Shown one piece after another: positions 45,894-52,754 of a stretch of DNA of 64,000 nucleotides. The DNA is taken from assembly GCA_041738505.1 (NCBI GenBank), contig JBGSPQ010000026.1:1-64000 (forward strand), in the 5' to 3' direction. Position 1 is the first letter of the stretch, and each line of letters begins with the position of its first letter. A program made the position numbers and the translations under genes. The notes under the pieces were generated by a model that ran no database searches, was not told where the DNA came from, and was given only the letters and a program-made list of their open reading frames with translations. The DNA is from JBGSPQ01 sp041738505 (GTDB lineage Bacteria; Patescibacteriota; Gracilibacteria; UBA1369).

Positions 45894-46433
45894 TTAGGCC
45901 GAGCCCTCTTTGGCTTTCTTCTCCTGATAAGCGTTCACAACCCCTACAAAACCCCGCATAACCCCGTGCAAAACTCCGTGGAATCCGGAAATCGGAGCCT
46001 TCATGGTGCCGACCAGTTTTGCCAGTAGTTCCGTCTTGGTGGGCAGTGTCGCAAGTTGTATCGCTTCTGACTTGTTCATGTATTTGCCATCCAAAAGTCC
46101 GCCCAGGATTTTAAGGTTTTCAACTTTCTTGGCGAACTCATGCATCGCTTTAACTCCGGCGATTTCATCTTCATAAGAAAACGCGGCACCGACCGGCCCC
46201 TGCATAACGTCATCCGGAATATCCGAAAACTTGTTATTCTTGGCCGCGATCTTCATCAAAGTCTTTTTCGCGACAACGTATTCCACATTCTGTTCGCGCA
46301 GTTTGCCGCGCAGAGTGTGCAGATCCTTAACCGTCATGCCTCTGAAATCCGCAAAATAAACGGACTTGGCCTTACCGAATTTCTCGTCCAGCATTTTCAG
46401 AACTTCTTCCTTTTTAGCTTTTGTAACTGCCAT
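45894..46433 (-). CDS. rplJ: Ribosomal protein L10
   Basis: 179 residues; base of the L7/L12 stalk. An N-terminal RNA-binding domain (VYFADFRGMTVKDLHTLRGK, VVAKKTLMKIAAKNN, GPVGAAFSYED) and a C-terminal helix that binds L12 dimers. An L10 leader with an attenuator precedes it, so expression is probably set by free L10 binding its own mRNA. Confidence 0.97.
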   Translation of the reverse strand: MAVTKAKKEEVLKMLDEKFGKAKSVYFADFRGMTVKDLHTLRGKLREQNVEYVVAKKTLMKIAAKNNKFSDIPDDVMQGPVGAAFSYEDEIAGVKAMHEFAKKVENLKILGGLLDGKYMNKSEAIQLATLPTKTELLAKLVGTMKAPISGFHGVLHGVMRGFVGVVNAYQEKKAKEGSA

Positions 46434-46445
46434 AATGATTAAATT

Positions 46446-46482
46446 AAAAAAAATCTCAACTCCGTTTCACGGACAGTCGAGA
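46446..46482 (-). terminator. Attenuator hairpin in the L10 leader
   Basis: Minus strand TCTCGACTGTCCG, loop TGAAA, CGGAGTTGAGA, then eight T, ending 13 bp before the rplJ start. A full intrinsic terminator placed inside the leader, so transcription can stop before the structural genes. Confidence 0.75.
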
Positions 46483-46650
46483 CAAAGGGTTAATTCCTTT
46501 TTGTAAAGCACTTCGCTTGCTCCTGAATCACTCGTCGCTCCGGTACCCGTCATAACTCTCCTGTCCTTAAGCGGCAGCCGGCTTTGTGCTTTATGTCTCG
46601 GCAGGATTTACGGCTCTTAACGAGACTCACCTGCTGTCTGTGACAATGCA
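46483..46650 (-). ncRNA. Ribosomal protein L10 leader
   Basis: The ~200-nt transcript leader ahead of rplJ contains the hallmark of the L10-binding leader: AGACAGCAGGTGAG, an internal TTAAGAGCCGTAAAT and the pairing strand TCCTGCCGAGAC (minus strand, about 46640-46595). This is the recognised autoregulatory element for rplJ-rplL in many bacteria. The attenuator hairpin at its 3' end supplies the output. Confidence 0.8.
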
Positions 46651-46653
46651 TAC

Positions 46654-46681
46654 TCTATAGTAAAGCCCTCATCCTCGTCAA
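46654..46681 (-). promoter_or_regulatory. rplJ-rplL promoter
   Basis: Minus strand TTGACG (46681-46676), 16-bp spacer, TATAGA (46659-46654). Transcription begins just upstream of the L10 leader. Confidence 0.75.
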
Positions 46682-46693
46682 GTAAAAGTACGC

Positions 46694-46843
46694 ACCCCGC
46701 CGCCACACCTCCAAAAAGGCAATCCCGGAGCATGGGCCGGCTTGGACCCCGCGCAAGCGGGGCGGCCCATGCGAGGCAATAGGTGCGGTTTTCCGCAGGA
46801 GAAAACCGACACCGGTGCCTTTTTGGAGGTGTGGCGGCGGGGT
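46694..46843. repeat. Inverted-repeat element, copy 1 (MITE-like or structured RNA)
   Basis: 150 bp with a perfect 28-bp terminal inverted repeat (ACCCCGCCGCCACACCTCCA... at 46694-46721 against 46816-46843). Inside are two further hairpins: ATGGGCCG / CGGCCCAT enclosing CCCCGC-GCAA-GCGGGG, and GGTTTTC / GAAAACC. It begins 13 bp beyond the rplJ -35 box. A second copy in the same orientation is at 49758-49906; over the right-hand 82 bp the two differ at five positions. Confidence 0.85.
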
Positions 46844-46882
46844 CTGTGTCCGGTCACAACTTCTAAGCGAATTGGAAAAATC

Positions 46883-47611
46883 CTAAGCTTTTTTGACCCT
46901 TAGCGCGGCGCAGAACGAACCACGATTATCTCGGTCGTAGACATTGTCCCTGCCATGACTAAAGTCGGTGCCATAGAATGCAAAACCGGTTTTTCTGGTA
47001 TCGGCATCTGTTTTCAGCCATACCCAGCCCTTTTTTACTCTTAATCGCTCATAAAGCTCTTCATCGGCCAGTTCAACACCCATAGACTTCGCAATATCCA
47101 CTGCATTACCATTTACATTGTGTGCCGGGTAATCCGTCTGGGCTTTTTTATCGTACATAATTGTTCGGTGTTCCTCCGCAATTTTAGTAATATCTGTTTG
47201 AGCGGAACGGAACTGAATCTCGCCATTATTTTCTCCAAAAACAGTCATCTTATGGCCTTTTTCGTCTAACGCCATAAGTTTGTTTATGGCATCGGGAGAT
47301 TTTTTGAGTGATTTATCCACATCCTCCCATTTTATTCCTTCATGCAGTTCGGGAAGAGAATCAAAGTTGGTTTTGAGCAGTTTAAGCTCTGCTTTTTGCT
47401 CTTTGGCGAGGCGCGGAAACTGTTCGCGAAGTTCCATGACCAGCGGCTTGATTTCGTCTTTCAGGTTTCGGCACTCTTTGAACGCGGTGTCGCGGGATTT
47501 GGGATTTTTGGCGGCAAAATCCAGGGCATCTTGGTATGTGTCACGGTACCGCGCAAGTTTGTCGAGCAGGGTTTTAATTTGCTCCTGCCATTTGTCGCAC
47601 TTTTCATTCAT
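46883..47611 (-). CDS. DUF4256-like protein, paralogue 1 of 3
   Basis: 242 residues. N-terminal ~80 residues (MNEKCDKWQEQIKTLLDKLA, then FAAKNPKSRDTAF) are shared with the two following paralogues and look helical. The rest has the layout I associate with DUF4256: GIKWEDVDKSL, DAINKLMALDEKGHKM, GNAVDIAKSMGVELADEELY, WLKTDADTRKTGFAFYGTD, and a final SFCAALRVKKA. No signal peptide or membrane segment. Function of the family is unknown. Its promoter region is a near copy of that of paralogue 3, and its last ~45 bp, including sequence past the stop, nearly match those of paralogue 2, showing recent duplication. Confidence 0.8.
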   Translation of the reverse strand: MNEKCDKWQEQIKTLLDKLARYRDTYQDALDFAAKNPKSRDTAFKECRNLKDEIKPLVMELREQFPRLAKEQKAELKLLKTNFDSLPELHEGIKWEDVDKSLKKSPDAINKLMALDEKGHKMTVFGENNGEIQFRSAQTDITKIAEEHRTIMYDKKAQTDYPAHNVNGNAVDIAKSMGVELADEELYERLRVKKGWVWLKTDADTRKTGFAFYGTDFSHGRDNVYDRDNRGSFCAALRVKKA

Positions 47612-47643
47612 AATTCACCGGGTGAATTTATCGCACTATTATA
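47612..47643 (-). promoter_or_regulatory. Promoter and start-site palindrome of paralogue 1
   Basis: Minus strand TATAAT at 47643-47638 and the 17-bp palindrome AATTCACCCGGTGAATT at 47628-47612, which ends at the base before the ATG and contains the only Shine-Dalgarno-like bases (GGTGA). The same palindrome core precedes the other two paralogues. Confidence 0.65.
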
Positions 47644-47719
47644 CAGCAAATTTGCCCTACGGTCTATTTGCTTGGGTTTTATGTGTGCGCGCACAACTTT
47701 TTTGCGAATTGGAAAAATC

Positions 47720-48553
47720 CTAAGCTTTTTTGACCCTTAGCTCTGCGCGGAATGAGTAGCCTGATAAATGGTATGCGTCCATAGGGTAGATATCTGTTCC
47801 GTCCCCCAAAAACGCTTTGCCGGTTTTTCTGGTTGCGGTATTTGTTTTGAGCCAAGCGGAACCGGATATTTTTCTCATATAGTGTTTCACCCCTCTTCGT
47901 GCCGTTGCAGTGACGGATTTTCGTAAAACTGGATGATTTACTCGGGAAAGTTGGGCCACATCAATTAAATTATCTATTAAAAGTTGATGAAATTTTGGTT
48001 CGGCTAAATCCACACCCATGGAACCGGCAATATCAACGGCGTTATTATTTGGTCTTAACCCAAGTCTCGCGGATTCTTTTTGACTTTCGCGATCATAGCA
48101 CATTTCTCCATGTCCCCGGATAAGCTTATCTGTATTATGCCACGCTGAAACAAAAATAAACTTACCGTTTTCTTCTCCAACAGCATTCATTTCATGGCCT
48201 TTTTCATCTAAAATCATAAGCTTGTTTATGTCATCGGGACTGGCCATGAGTGCTTTTTCCACATCTTCCCATTGTATGCCTTCATGAAGTCTCGGCTGTT
48301 CATCAAAGCGGGTTTTAAGTATGGCCAGCTCCGCCAATTGCTCTTTGGTCAGCCGTGGAAAGTCTTCCCGCAGTTTCATAATCAGCGGTTTGATTTCGTT
48401 AAAAAGTACCCTGCAATAGGCGAAAGAGGTTTCGCGAACCTTGGGGTTTTGTTCGGCAAATTCCAGCGCGTCCGCGTAGGTTTGCAAGAACTCCGTGTGT
48501 TTATCGCGAAGATGTTGGAGTTGCTCATGCCATTTTTCGCACTTTTCATTCAT
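47720..48553 (-). CDS. DUF4256-like protein, paralogue 2 of 3
   Basis: 277 residues, same N-terminal module as paralogue 1 (MNEKCEKWHEQLQHLRDKHT, FAEQNPKVRETSF) and the same DUF4256-like C-terminal part (GIQWEDVEKALMASPDDINK, CYDRESQ, NAVDIAGSMGVDLAEP, WLKTNTATRKTGKAFLGDGT, SFRAELRVKKA). It carries a ~35-residue basic insertion (about 195-230; HPVLRKSVTATARRGVKHYM) that paralogue 1 lacks. Start immediately after a TTCACCCGGTGAA palindrome. It follows paralogue 3 by 20 bp and lacks a promoter of its own, so 3 and 2 are likely one transcript. Confidence 0.8.
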   Translation of the reverse strand: MNEKCEKWHEQLQHLRDKHTEFLQTYADALEFAEQNPKVRETSFAYCRVLFNEIKPLIMKLREDFPRLTKEQLAELAILKTRFDEQPRLHEGIQWEDVEKALMASPDDINKLMILDEKGHEMNAVGEENGKFIFVSAWHNTDKLIRGHGEMCYDRESQKESARLGLRPNNNAVDIAGSMGVDLAEPKFHQLLIDNLIDVAQLSRVNHPVLRKSVTATARRGVKHYMRKISGSAWLKTNTATRKTGKAFLGDGTDIYPMDAYHLSGYSFRAELRVKKA

Positions 48554-48555
48554 GA

Positions 48556-48568
48556 TTCACCGGGTGAA
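48556..48568 (-). promoter_or_regulatory. Start-site palindrome of paralogue 2
   Basis: TTCACCCGGTGAA, 2 bp before the ATG, in the short gap after paralogue 3. Same core as at 47612 and 49552 although here there is no -10 box, which suggests that it acts at the RNA or translation level, or as a retained operator half. Confidence 0.6.
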
Positions 48569-48573
48569 ATTTT

Positions 48574-49551
48574 TTACATGACCTGCGCCACGCCACGCCC
48601 ACGAAGGTGATCGAACCGATAATCCGGTTTATCCAAACGGAATTCGATCTTGTAGAAGTTCGTGTCAAAATCGCCGAAGGCAACTTTTTTAATGGCAGTA
48701 TTATGTTCTTGGTTAAACATTGATGCTGTATATTGCGGTCTTCCTCTAAAATCAAGAATGTGTTTCTCCGGATTTGATTCACCGATCGTTTTTGCCTGTG
48801 CGTAGGTGCGAAGCGATTTCTGCATGCCTGTAGCATACTGGGTGTCGCTGATAAGGCTCATGCCGTTATCACTGAAATATTTCTCACAAATGCGGAGCTG
48901 TTCATCGTTGCGCTGTTCATCGGGCTTCTGACCGGAAACGACCGGAGAATATTGCACCATGTCCACAACACAAACGCTGACTTTTCCGGGTCTGCCCGAC
49001 CATCCATAATTTTCAGGAAAATAAGCACCAGTTTGGTTATCATAATGAGGATTAGCGTTCATGGCTTCTTTCATTTCATCAATTGATTTGTTCGGAACGA
49101 TCATCAACTCCGGTTTACTCATAATGGTTGCGATTTTTTCCAGCTTTTTAAATCCCAGATCAAGCAGATTTTTGATGATTTCTTTGCGCGTGGGGACTTT
49201 TACCATCGGATCGAGTTCTTTAGCTGTGGCCACGGCTTCGTTGTAGTTTTTTTCACTTACCATTTCCAGCAGTTTTTCCTGCAGATTTTTGTTTAAGGTG
49301 GCGTCGGGTGAAAGAGTAAGGCGGTTAACAATTTGATTATACTTAAAGGAGGGATTAACTTCCTCTTTGAGTTTCATAACCAGTGGTTTGATTTCGTTAA
49401 AGAGTATCCGACAACGTGTGAATGAGGTTTCGCGGATGTTGGGGTTATGTTCGGCAAAATTTAGCGCTTCCCCGTACGCTTGCCCGAACTCCGCGTGTTT
49501 TACGCGCAGGTTTTGCAGTTGAACACGCCAATTTTTGCACTTTTCATTCAT
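48574..49551 (-). CDS. Paralogue 3 of 3: shared N-terminal module with a different C-terminal domain
   Basis: 325 residues. Residues 1-65 match the two neighbours (MNEKCKNWRVQLQNLRVKHA, FAEHNPNIRETSF, CRILFNEIKPLVMKLKEEVN). After that it is unlike them: a helical middle (LQEKLLEMVSEKNYNEAVAT) and a C-terminal part with WSGRPGKVSVCVVDMVQYSP, DNGMSLISDTQYATGMQKSL, HILDFRGRPQYTASMFNQEH and GRGVAQVM. No DUF4256 signature remains. A conserved head with exchanged tail is the pattern of modular effectors, or of domain replacement after duplication. No family recognised, no signal peptide. Confidence 0.75.
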   Translation of the reverse strand: MNEKCKNWRVQLQNLRVKHAEFGQAYGEALNFAEHNPNIRETSFTRCRILFNEIKPLVMKLKEEVNPSFKYNQIVNRLTLSPDATLNKNLQEKLLEMVSEKNYNEAVATAKELDPMVKVPTRKEIIKNLLDLGFKKLEKIATIMSKPELMIVPNKSIDEMKEAMNANPHYDNQTGAYFPENYGWSGRPGKVSVCVVDMVQYSPVVSGQKPDEQRNDEQLRICEKYFSDNGMSLISDTQYATGMQKSLRTYAQAKTIGESNPEKHILDFRGRPQYTASMFNQEHNTAIKKVAFGDFDTNFYKIEFRLDKPDYRFDHLRGRGVAQVM

Positions 49552-49583
49552 AATTCACCGGGTGAATTTATCGCACTATTATA
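49552..49583 (-). promoter_or_regulatory. Promoter and start-site palindrome of paralogue 3
   Basis: Minus strand TATAAT (49583-49578) and palindrome AATTCACCCGGTGAATT (49568-49552) at the start codon. The ~85 bp upstream of the start nearly match the region ahead of paralogue 1. Beyond it, 49624-49637 is the perfect palindrome TGTTCCCGGGAACA, 49638-49720 is plain AT-rich sequence, and 49725-49738 is a second palindrome, TATGCACGTGCATA. Confidence 0.65.
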
Positions 49584-49757
49584 CATCAAATTTGCCCAAC
49601 GGTCTATTTGCTGAGGTTTTATGTGTTCCCGGGAACAGAATTCAAAAAAATATTAGCATAAATAAGCGAAAAAGTAGAAAACTATCAAACGGTTTATAGA
49701 TGCGGGAAAGGACATAAAAAAAGTTATGCACGTGCATACAATTTTTACACCTCTGCA

Positions 49758-49906
49758 GGGCCACCCCCATACTTCCAAAATGGCAATCCCGGAGTGCAGG
49801 CTGGCTTGGTCTTTGCGAAGCAAAGCGGCCCATGCGAGGCAATAGGTGAGGTTTTCCGCAGGAGAAAACCGACACCGGTGCCTTTTTGGGAGTGTGGTGG
49901 CGGGGC
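49758..49906. repeat. Inverted-repeat element, copy 2
   Basis: Same orientation and internal order as copy 1 at 46694. The right arm (49879-49906) is well conserved; the left arm has drifted but still pairs, mostly by G-T-type changes. The inner stem reads CTTTGC-GAA-GCAAAG where copy 1 has CCCCGC-GCAA-GCGGGG: three paired changes that keep the stem. Together the two copies bracket the three paralogues. Confidence 0.8.
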
Positions 49907-49987
49907 GACGTAAATATATACAAAAAAACAATTTCCTTTTTTAGCCAAATCAATTAATATCGGCGCAGGACTTTACATCCTGCCAAC

Positions 49988-50926
49988 ATGAAAATATTTG
50001 AATCCATACGGGAATTCCTTTCGGAATGCGAAAAAGAAGGCCAAAAACCGCTCATAGCGGTACTCGGCCCCACAGCTTCGGGCAAGACCGCATTAAGCGT
50101 GGAAATCGCCAAAAGGTACAATGGAGAGGTAATATCGGCCGACTCCAGGCAAATATACAAATACATGGACATCGGAACCGCCAAAATCACTCCCCATGAA
50201 ATGCAGGGGGTAAAACACCATCTGCTTGATGTCGCCGATCCCGCGGAAGAATTCACATTGTCCGATTTCAAAAGGCACGCGCTCAAAGCCATAAACGAAA
50301 TCCATCAAAGAAAAAAAATCCCCGTAATGTGCGGAGGAACCGGGCTTTACTTCAGCTCCATCATCCAGAATTACGAAATCCCGCGCATCCCCCCGCAGTT
50401 TGATATCAGACAAAAACTGGCGCAGTACTACGAGGAGCACGGCGCCGAAGCCCTGCATGCGCTGTTAAAAGAACGCGATCCGGTTGCGGCCGCCAAAATC
50501 CATCCCAACAACGTGCGCTACGTTATCCGGGCGCTGGAAATTAACATGGCGGGAGGCACCCAAAAAAACGACGAAAAAGGACGACCGATGTTCTCGGTTT
50601 TTAAAGTTGGAATAGACTGGCCGCGCGATATATTGTATGAACGAATAAACAGGCGGGTTGACGAACAGCTTTCGGCGGGACTTCTCAACGAAGTAAAGGG
50701 ACTTTTGATGCGCGGCTACAATGAAAAACTGCCGTCAATGTCGTCTCTGGGATATCCGGAATTAATAGGGTATATTAAGGGGGAGGCGACTCTGGAACAG
50801 GCGGCGGATTTAATCCGCAAAAACACCAGAAATTACTGCAAAAGACAGCTGACCTGGTTCCGCAGGGAAAAGGATGTGGCCTGGATACCCGGAGATGAAC
50901 TGAAGAGAATATTGGCCGCCGAATAA
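49988..50926 (+). CDS. miaA: tRNA dimethylallyltransferase
   Basis: 312 residues; adds dimethylallyl to A37 of tRNAs reading UNN codons. P-loop GPTASGKT (27-34), the DSRQIYKYMDIGTAK signature (about 57-71), HHLLDV, CGGTGLYF, and the C-terminal RNYCKRQLTWFRRE. The initial ~20 residues extend beyond the usual start but run in frame without a better ATG nearer the P-loop. The hairpin GCAGGA / TCCTGC (49965-49983) sits directly before the ATG. Opens the rightward miaA-recJ pair. Confidence 0.96.
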   Translation: MKIFESIREFLSECEKEGQKPLIAVLGPTASGKTALSVEIAKRYNGEVISADSRQIYKYMDIGTAKITPHEMQGVKHHLLDVADPAEEFTLSDFKRHALKAINEIHQRKKIPVMCGGTGLYFSSIIQNYEIPRIPPQFDIRQKLAQYYEEHGAEALHALLKERDPVAAAKIHPNNVRYVIRALEINMAGGTQKNDEKGRPMFSVFKVGIDWPRDILYERINRRVDEQLSAGLLNEVKGLLMRGYNEKLPSMSSLGYPELIGYIKGEATLEQAADLIRKNTRNYCKRQLTWFRREKDVAWIPGDELKRILAAE

Positions 50927-50944
50927 ATCAATAAACAGAAAAAA

Positions 50945-52639
50945 GTGTCCGTACAAGGTAAACAATGGGTGATAAAAAACAGTAATCCCGACAAGACCAT
51001 CGTGGAGAAAATTTTGGCGAACCGCGGAATCACAACACCGGCCGCCGCGGACGCATATTTAAAAACCAGCTTTAAAAAAGGCCTGCACAACCCCTTTACC
51101 ATGAAAAACATGTTCAAGGCGGTTGAAAGAATAAAAAGGGCTATTGAAAACGAAGAAAGAATAATGATTTTCGGCGACTACGACGTTGACGGTATCAGCG
51201 GCACGGCCATTCTGGTACACACGCTAAAAATGCTGAAAGCCAAGGTTTCATACCGCCTCCCCCACAGGGTGGAGCACGGCTACGGCCTTAGTGACGGCTT
51301 TATTGAAGAGTTTGATAAGTTGAAGGTGAACCTGTTAATCACCGTGGACTGTGGAATTTCCTGCGGGCGACAGGTGGACATGGCTCAGAGCAAAGGGATA
51401 GATGTAATCATCACCGATCACCACACCATCCCCGACGACTTCCCGGCATCCGCTTTTGCCATTTTGCATCCCATGCAGAAAGACTGCGAATACCCGTTTA
51501 AGGGCTTGACCGGCGCCGGAGTCTCTTACAAACTTGCATCCGCATTAATCGCCGACCAGACGGAATCACACAAAAGAGAGGATTATTTATACAGTCTGCT
51601 GGATTTAACCAGCCTGGGAACCGTGGCCGATTTGGGGCCTCTGGTGGGTGAAAACAGGATAATCGTAAAATACGGATTGGAGGCTCTTCAGTCCACCAAA
51701 TGGCACGGTCTTAATTTTTTAAAGGAATACGCGGGAATAGATCCGAACGCCAAGCTGGATATCAACGCCATCGGCTACCGTCTGGGGCCGCGCATCAACG
51801 CCGCGGGAAGAATCGCCAACCCTTACTTTGCACTTCAGCTTCTTTTGTATGACAAGTGGGATGAAAAGGGCAGGCTTTTGGCCGAGCATCTTGATAAATT
51901 AAACCAGAAAAGACAGCAGATGGTGTTTGAGGCGCTGGACGAACTGCGCCAGCATTTTGCCGAAACGGAAAGAAATAAAAAAATTCTGGTTGCCTGGAAT
52001 AAAAACTGGCACGTTGGGATTTTAGGCTTATTGGCGGCCCGTTGTGTGGAAAAATTCATGCTCCCGACCATTATTTTGCAGGATTTGGGTGACGAGCTTG
52101 TGGGTTCGGGGCGCAGTCCCGAATTTTTTAATTTGGTCGAGGCACTTTCCGCGCACAGTCATTTGCTGAAGAATTTTGGCGGGCACGTGCAGGCCGCGGG
52201 ATTCACCGTATCCAAAGAAAAACTGCCCGAATTTGTGGAGGCTATTGAAAAATATGCGGAGGAAAATCTAAAAGATTCAACCTGGCACCCCACAGTCGGC
52301 ATAGACTGCGAACTTCACTCCCACGATATCAATGACACACTGATGAATTTTATTGAGCAGATGGAGCCTTTCGGCATCGGCAACGAACAGCCGCTTTTTC
52401 TGATCAAAAACGTGGAAACCGGCAACCTACGGAGAGTGGGAAAAGAATCAAATCATCTCTTTTTTGACGCGCGAATAGACGACAAAAACATGTCGGTGAT
52501 CGGATTTAAGATGGGTGAATTTGAAAATTTTCTTAAAACGCACCAAAGGATAAATTTAATCTGCCACCTGGAAAGAAATGTCTGGAAGGGAATCACCAAA
52601 CTTCAGCTTAGAACCGTGGATTTCTCTGCGGCGGATTAA
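50945..52639 (+). CDS. recJ: Single-stranded-DNA-specific exonuclease RecJ
   Basis: 564 residues starting at a GTG, 18 bp after miaA. DHH-family motifs: FGDYDVDGISGTAIL (motif I), TVDCGIS (II), ITDHHTIP (III, the DHH itself), then GTVADLGPL; the DHHA1 domain has GSGRSPEFFNLVEAL and NFGGHVQAAGFTV; the C-terminal OB domain includes GIGNEQPLFLI. 5'-3' exonuclease used in mismatch, RecF-pathway and base-excision repair. RecF is encoded elsewhere in this window. Confidence 0.95.
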   Translation: MSVQGKQWVIKNSNPDKTIVEKILANRGITTPAAADAYLKTSFKKGLHNPFTMKNMFKAVERIKRAIENEERIMIFGDYDVDGISGTAILVHTLKMLKAKVSYRLPHRVEHGYGLSDGFIEEFDKLKVNLLITVDCGISCGRQVDMAQSKGIDVIITDHHTIPDDFPASAFAILHPMQKDCEYPFKGLTGAGVSYKLASALIADQTESHKREDYLYSLLDLTSLGTVADLGPLVGENRIIVKYGLEALQSTKWHGLNFLKEYAGIDPNAKLDINAIGYRLGPRINAAGRIANPYFALQLLLYDKWDEKGRLLAEHLDKLNQKRQQMVFEALDELRQHFAETERNKKILVAWNKNWHVGILGLLAARCVEKFMLPTIILQDLGDELVGSGRSPEFFNLVEALSAHSHLLKNFGGHVQAAGFTVSKEKLPEFVEAIEKYAEENLKDSTWHPTVGIDCELHSHDINDTLMNFIEQMEPFGIGNEQPLFLIKNVETGNLRRVGKESNHLFFDARIDDKNMSVIGFKMGEFENFLKTHQRINLICHLERNVWKGITKLQLRTVDFSAAD

Positions 52640-52704
52640 AACGCTTGCCAATACAATCAAGCCTCTGATACATTACAGCCTTTATCGGCAGGTAAGCTAT
52701 TTTA

Positions 52705-52733
52705 TTGATTAAAAGGCGAAAATATTTTATAAT
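52705..52733 (+). promoter_or_regulatory. Promoter of the DHH phosphoesterase gene
   Basis: TTGATT (52705-52710), 17-bp spacer, TATAAT (52728-52733), 21 bp before the ATG at 52755: a near-consensus promoter with a leader of about 15 nt. Confidence 0.75.
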
Positions 52734-52754
52734 AATAGGATTGTAACCCGGAAA

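Noticed and set aside
46694..46843. Simple terminator for the paralogues or the L10 operon
   Set aside because: It is upstream of the rplJ promoter, is 150 bp with nested hairpins, lacks a T-run, and recurs in a different context at 49758.
49642..49953. Minus-strand frames of 67-103 codons over repeat copy 2
   Set aside because: They read through the inverted-repeat element in three different frames with no domain and no ribosome site; the frames exist because the repeat is GC-rich.
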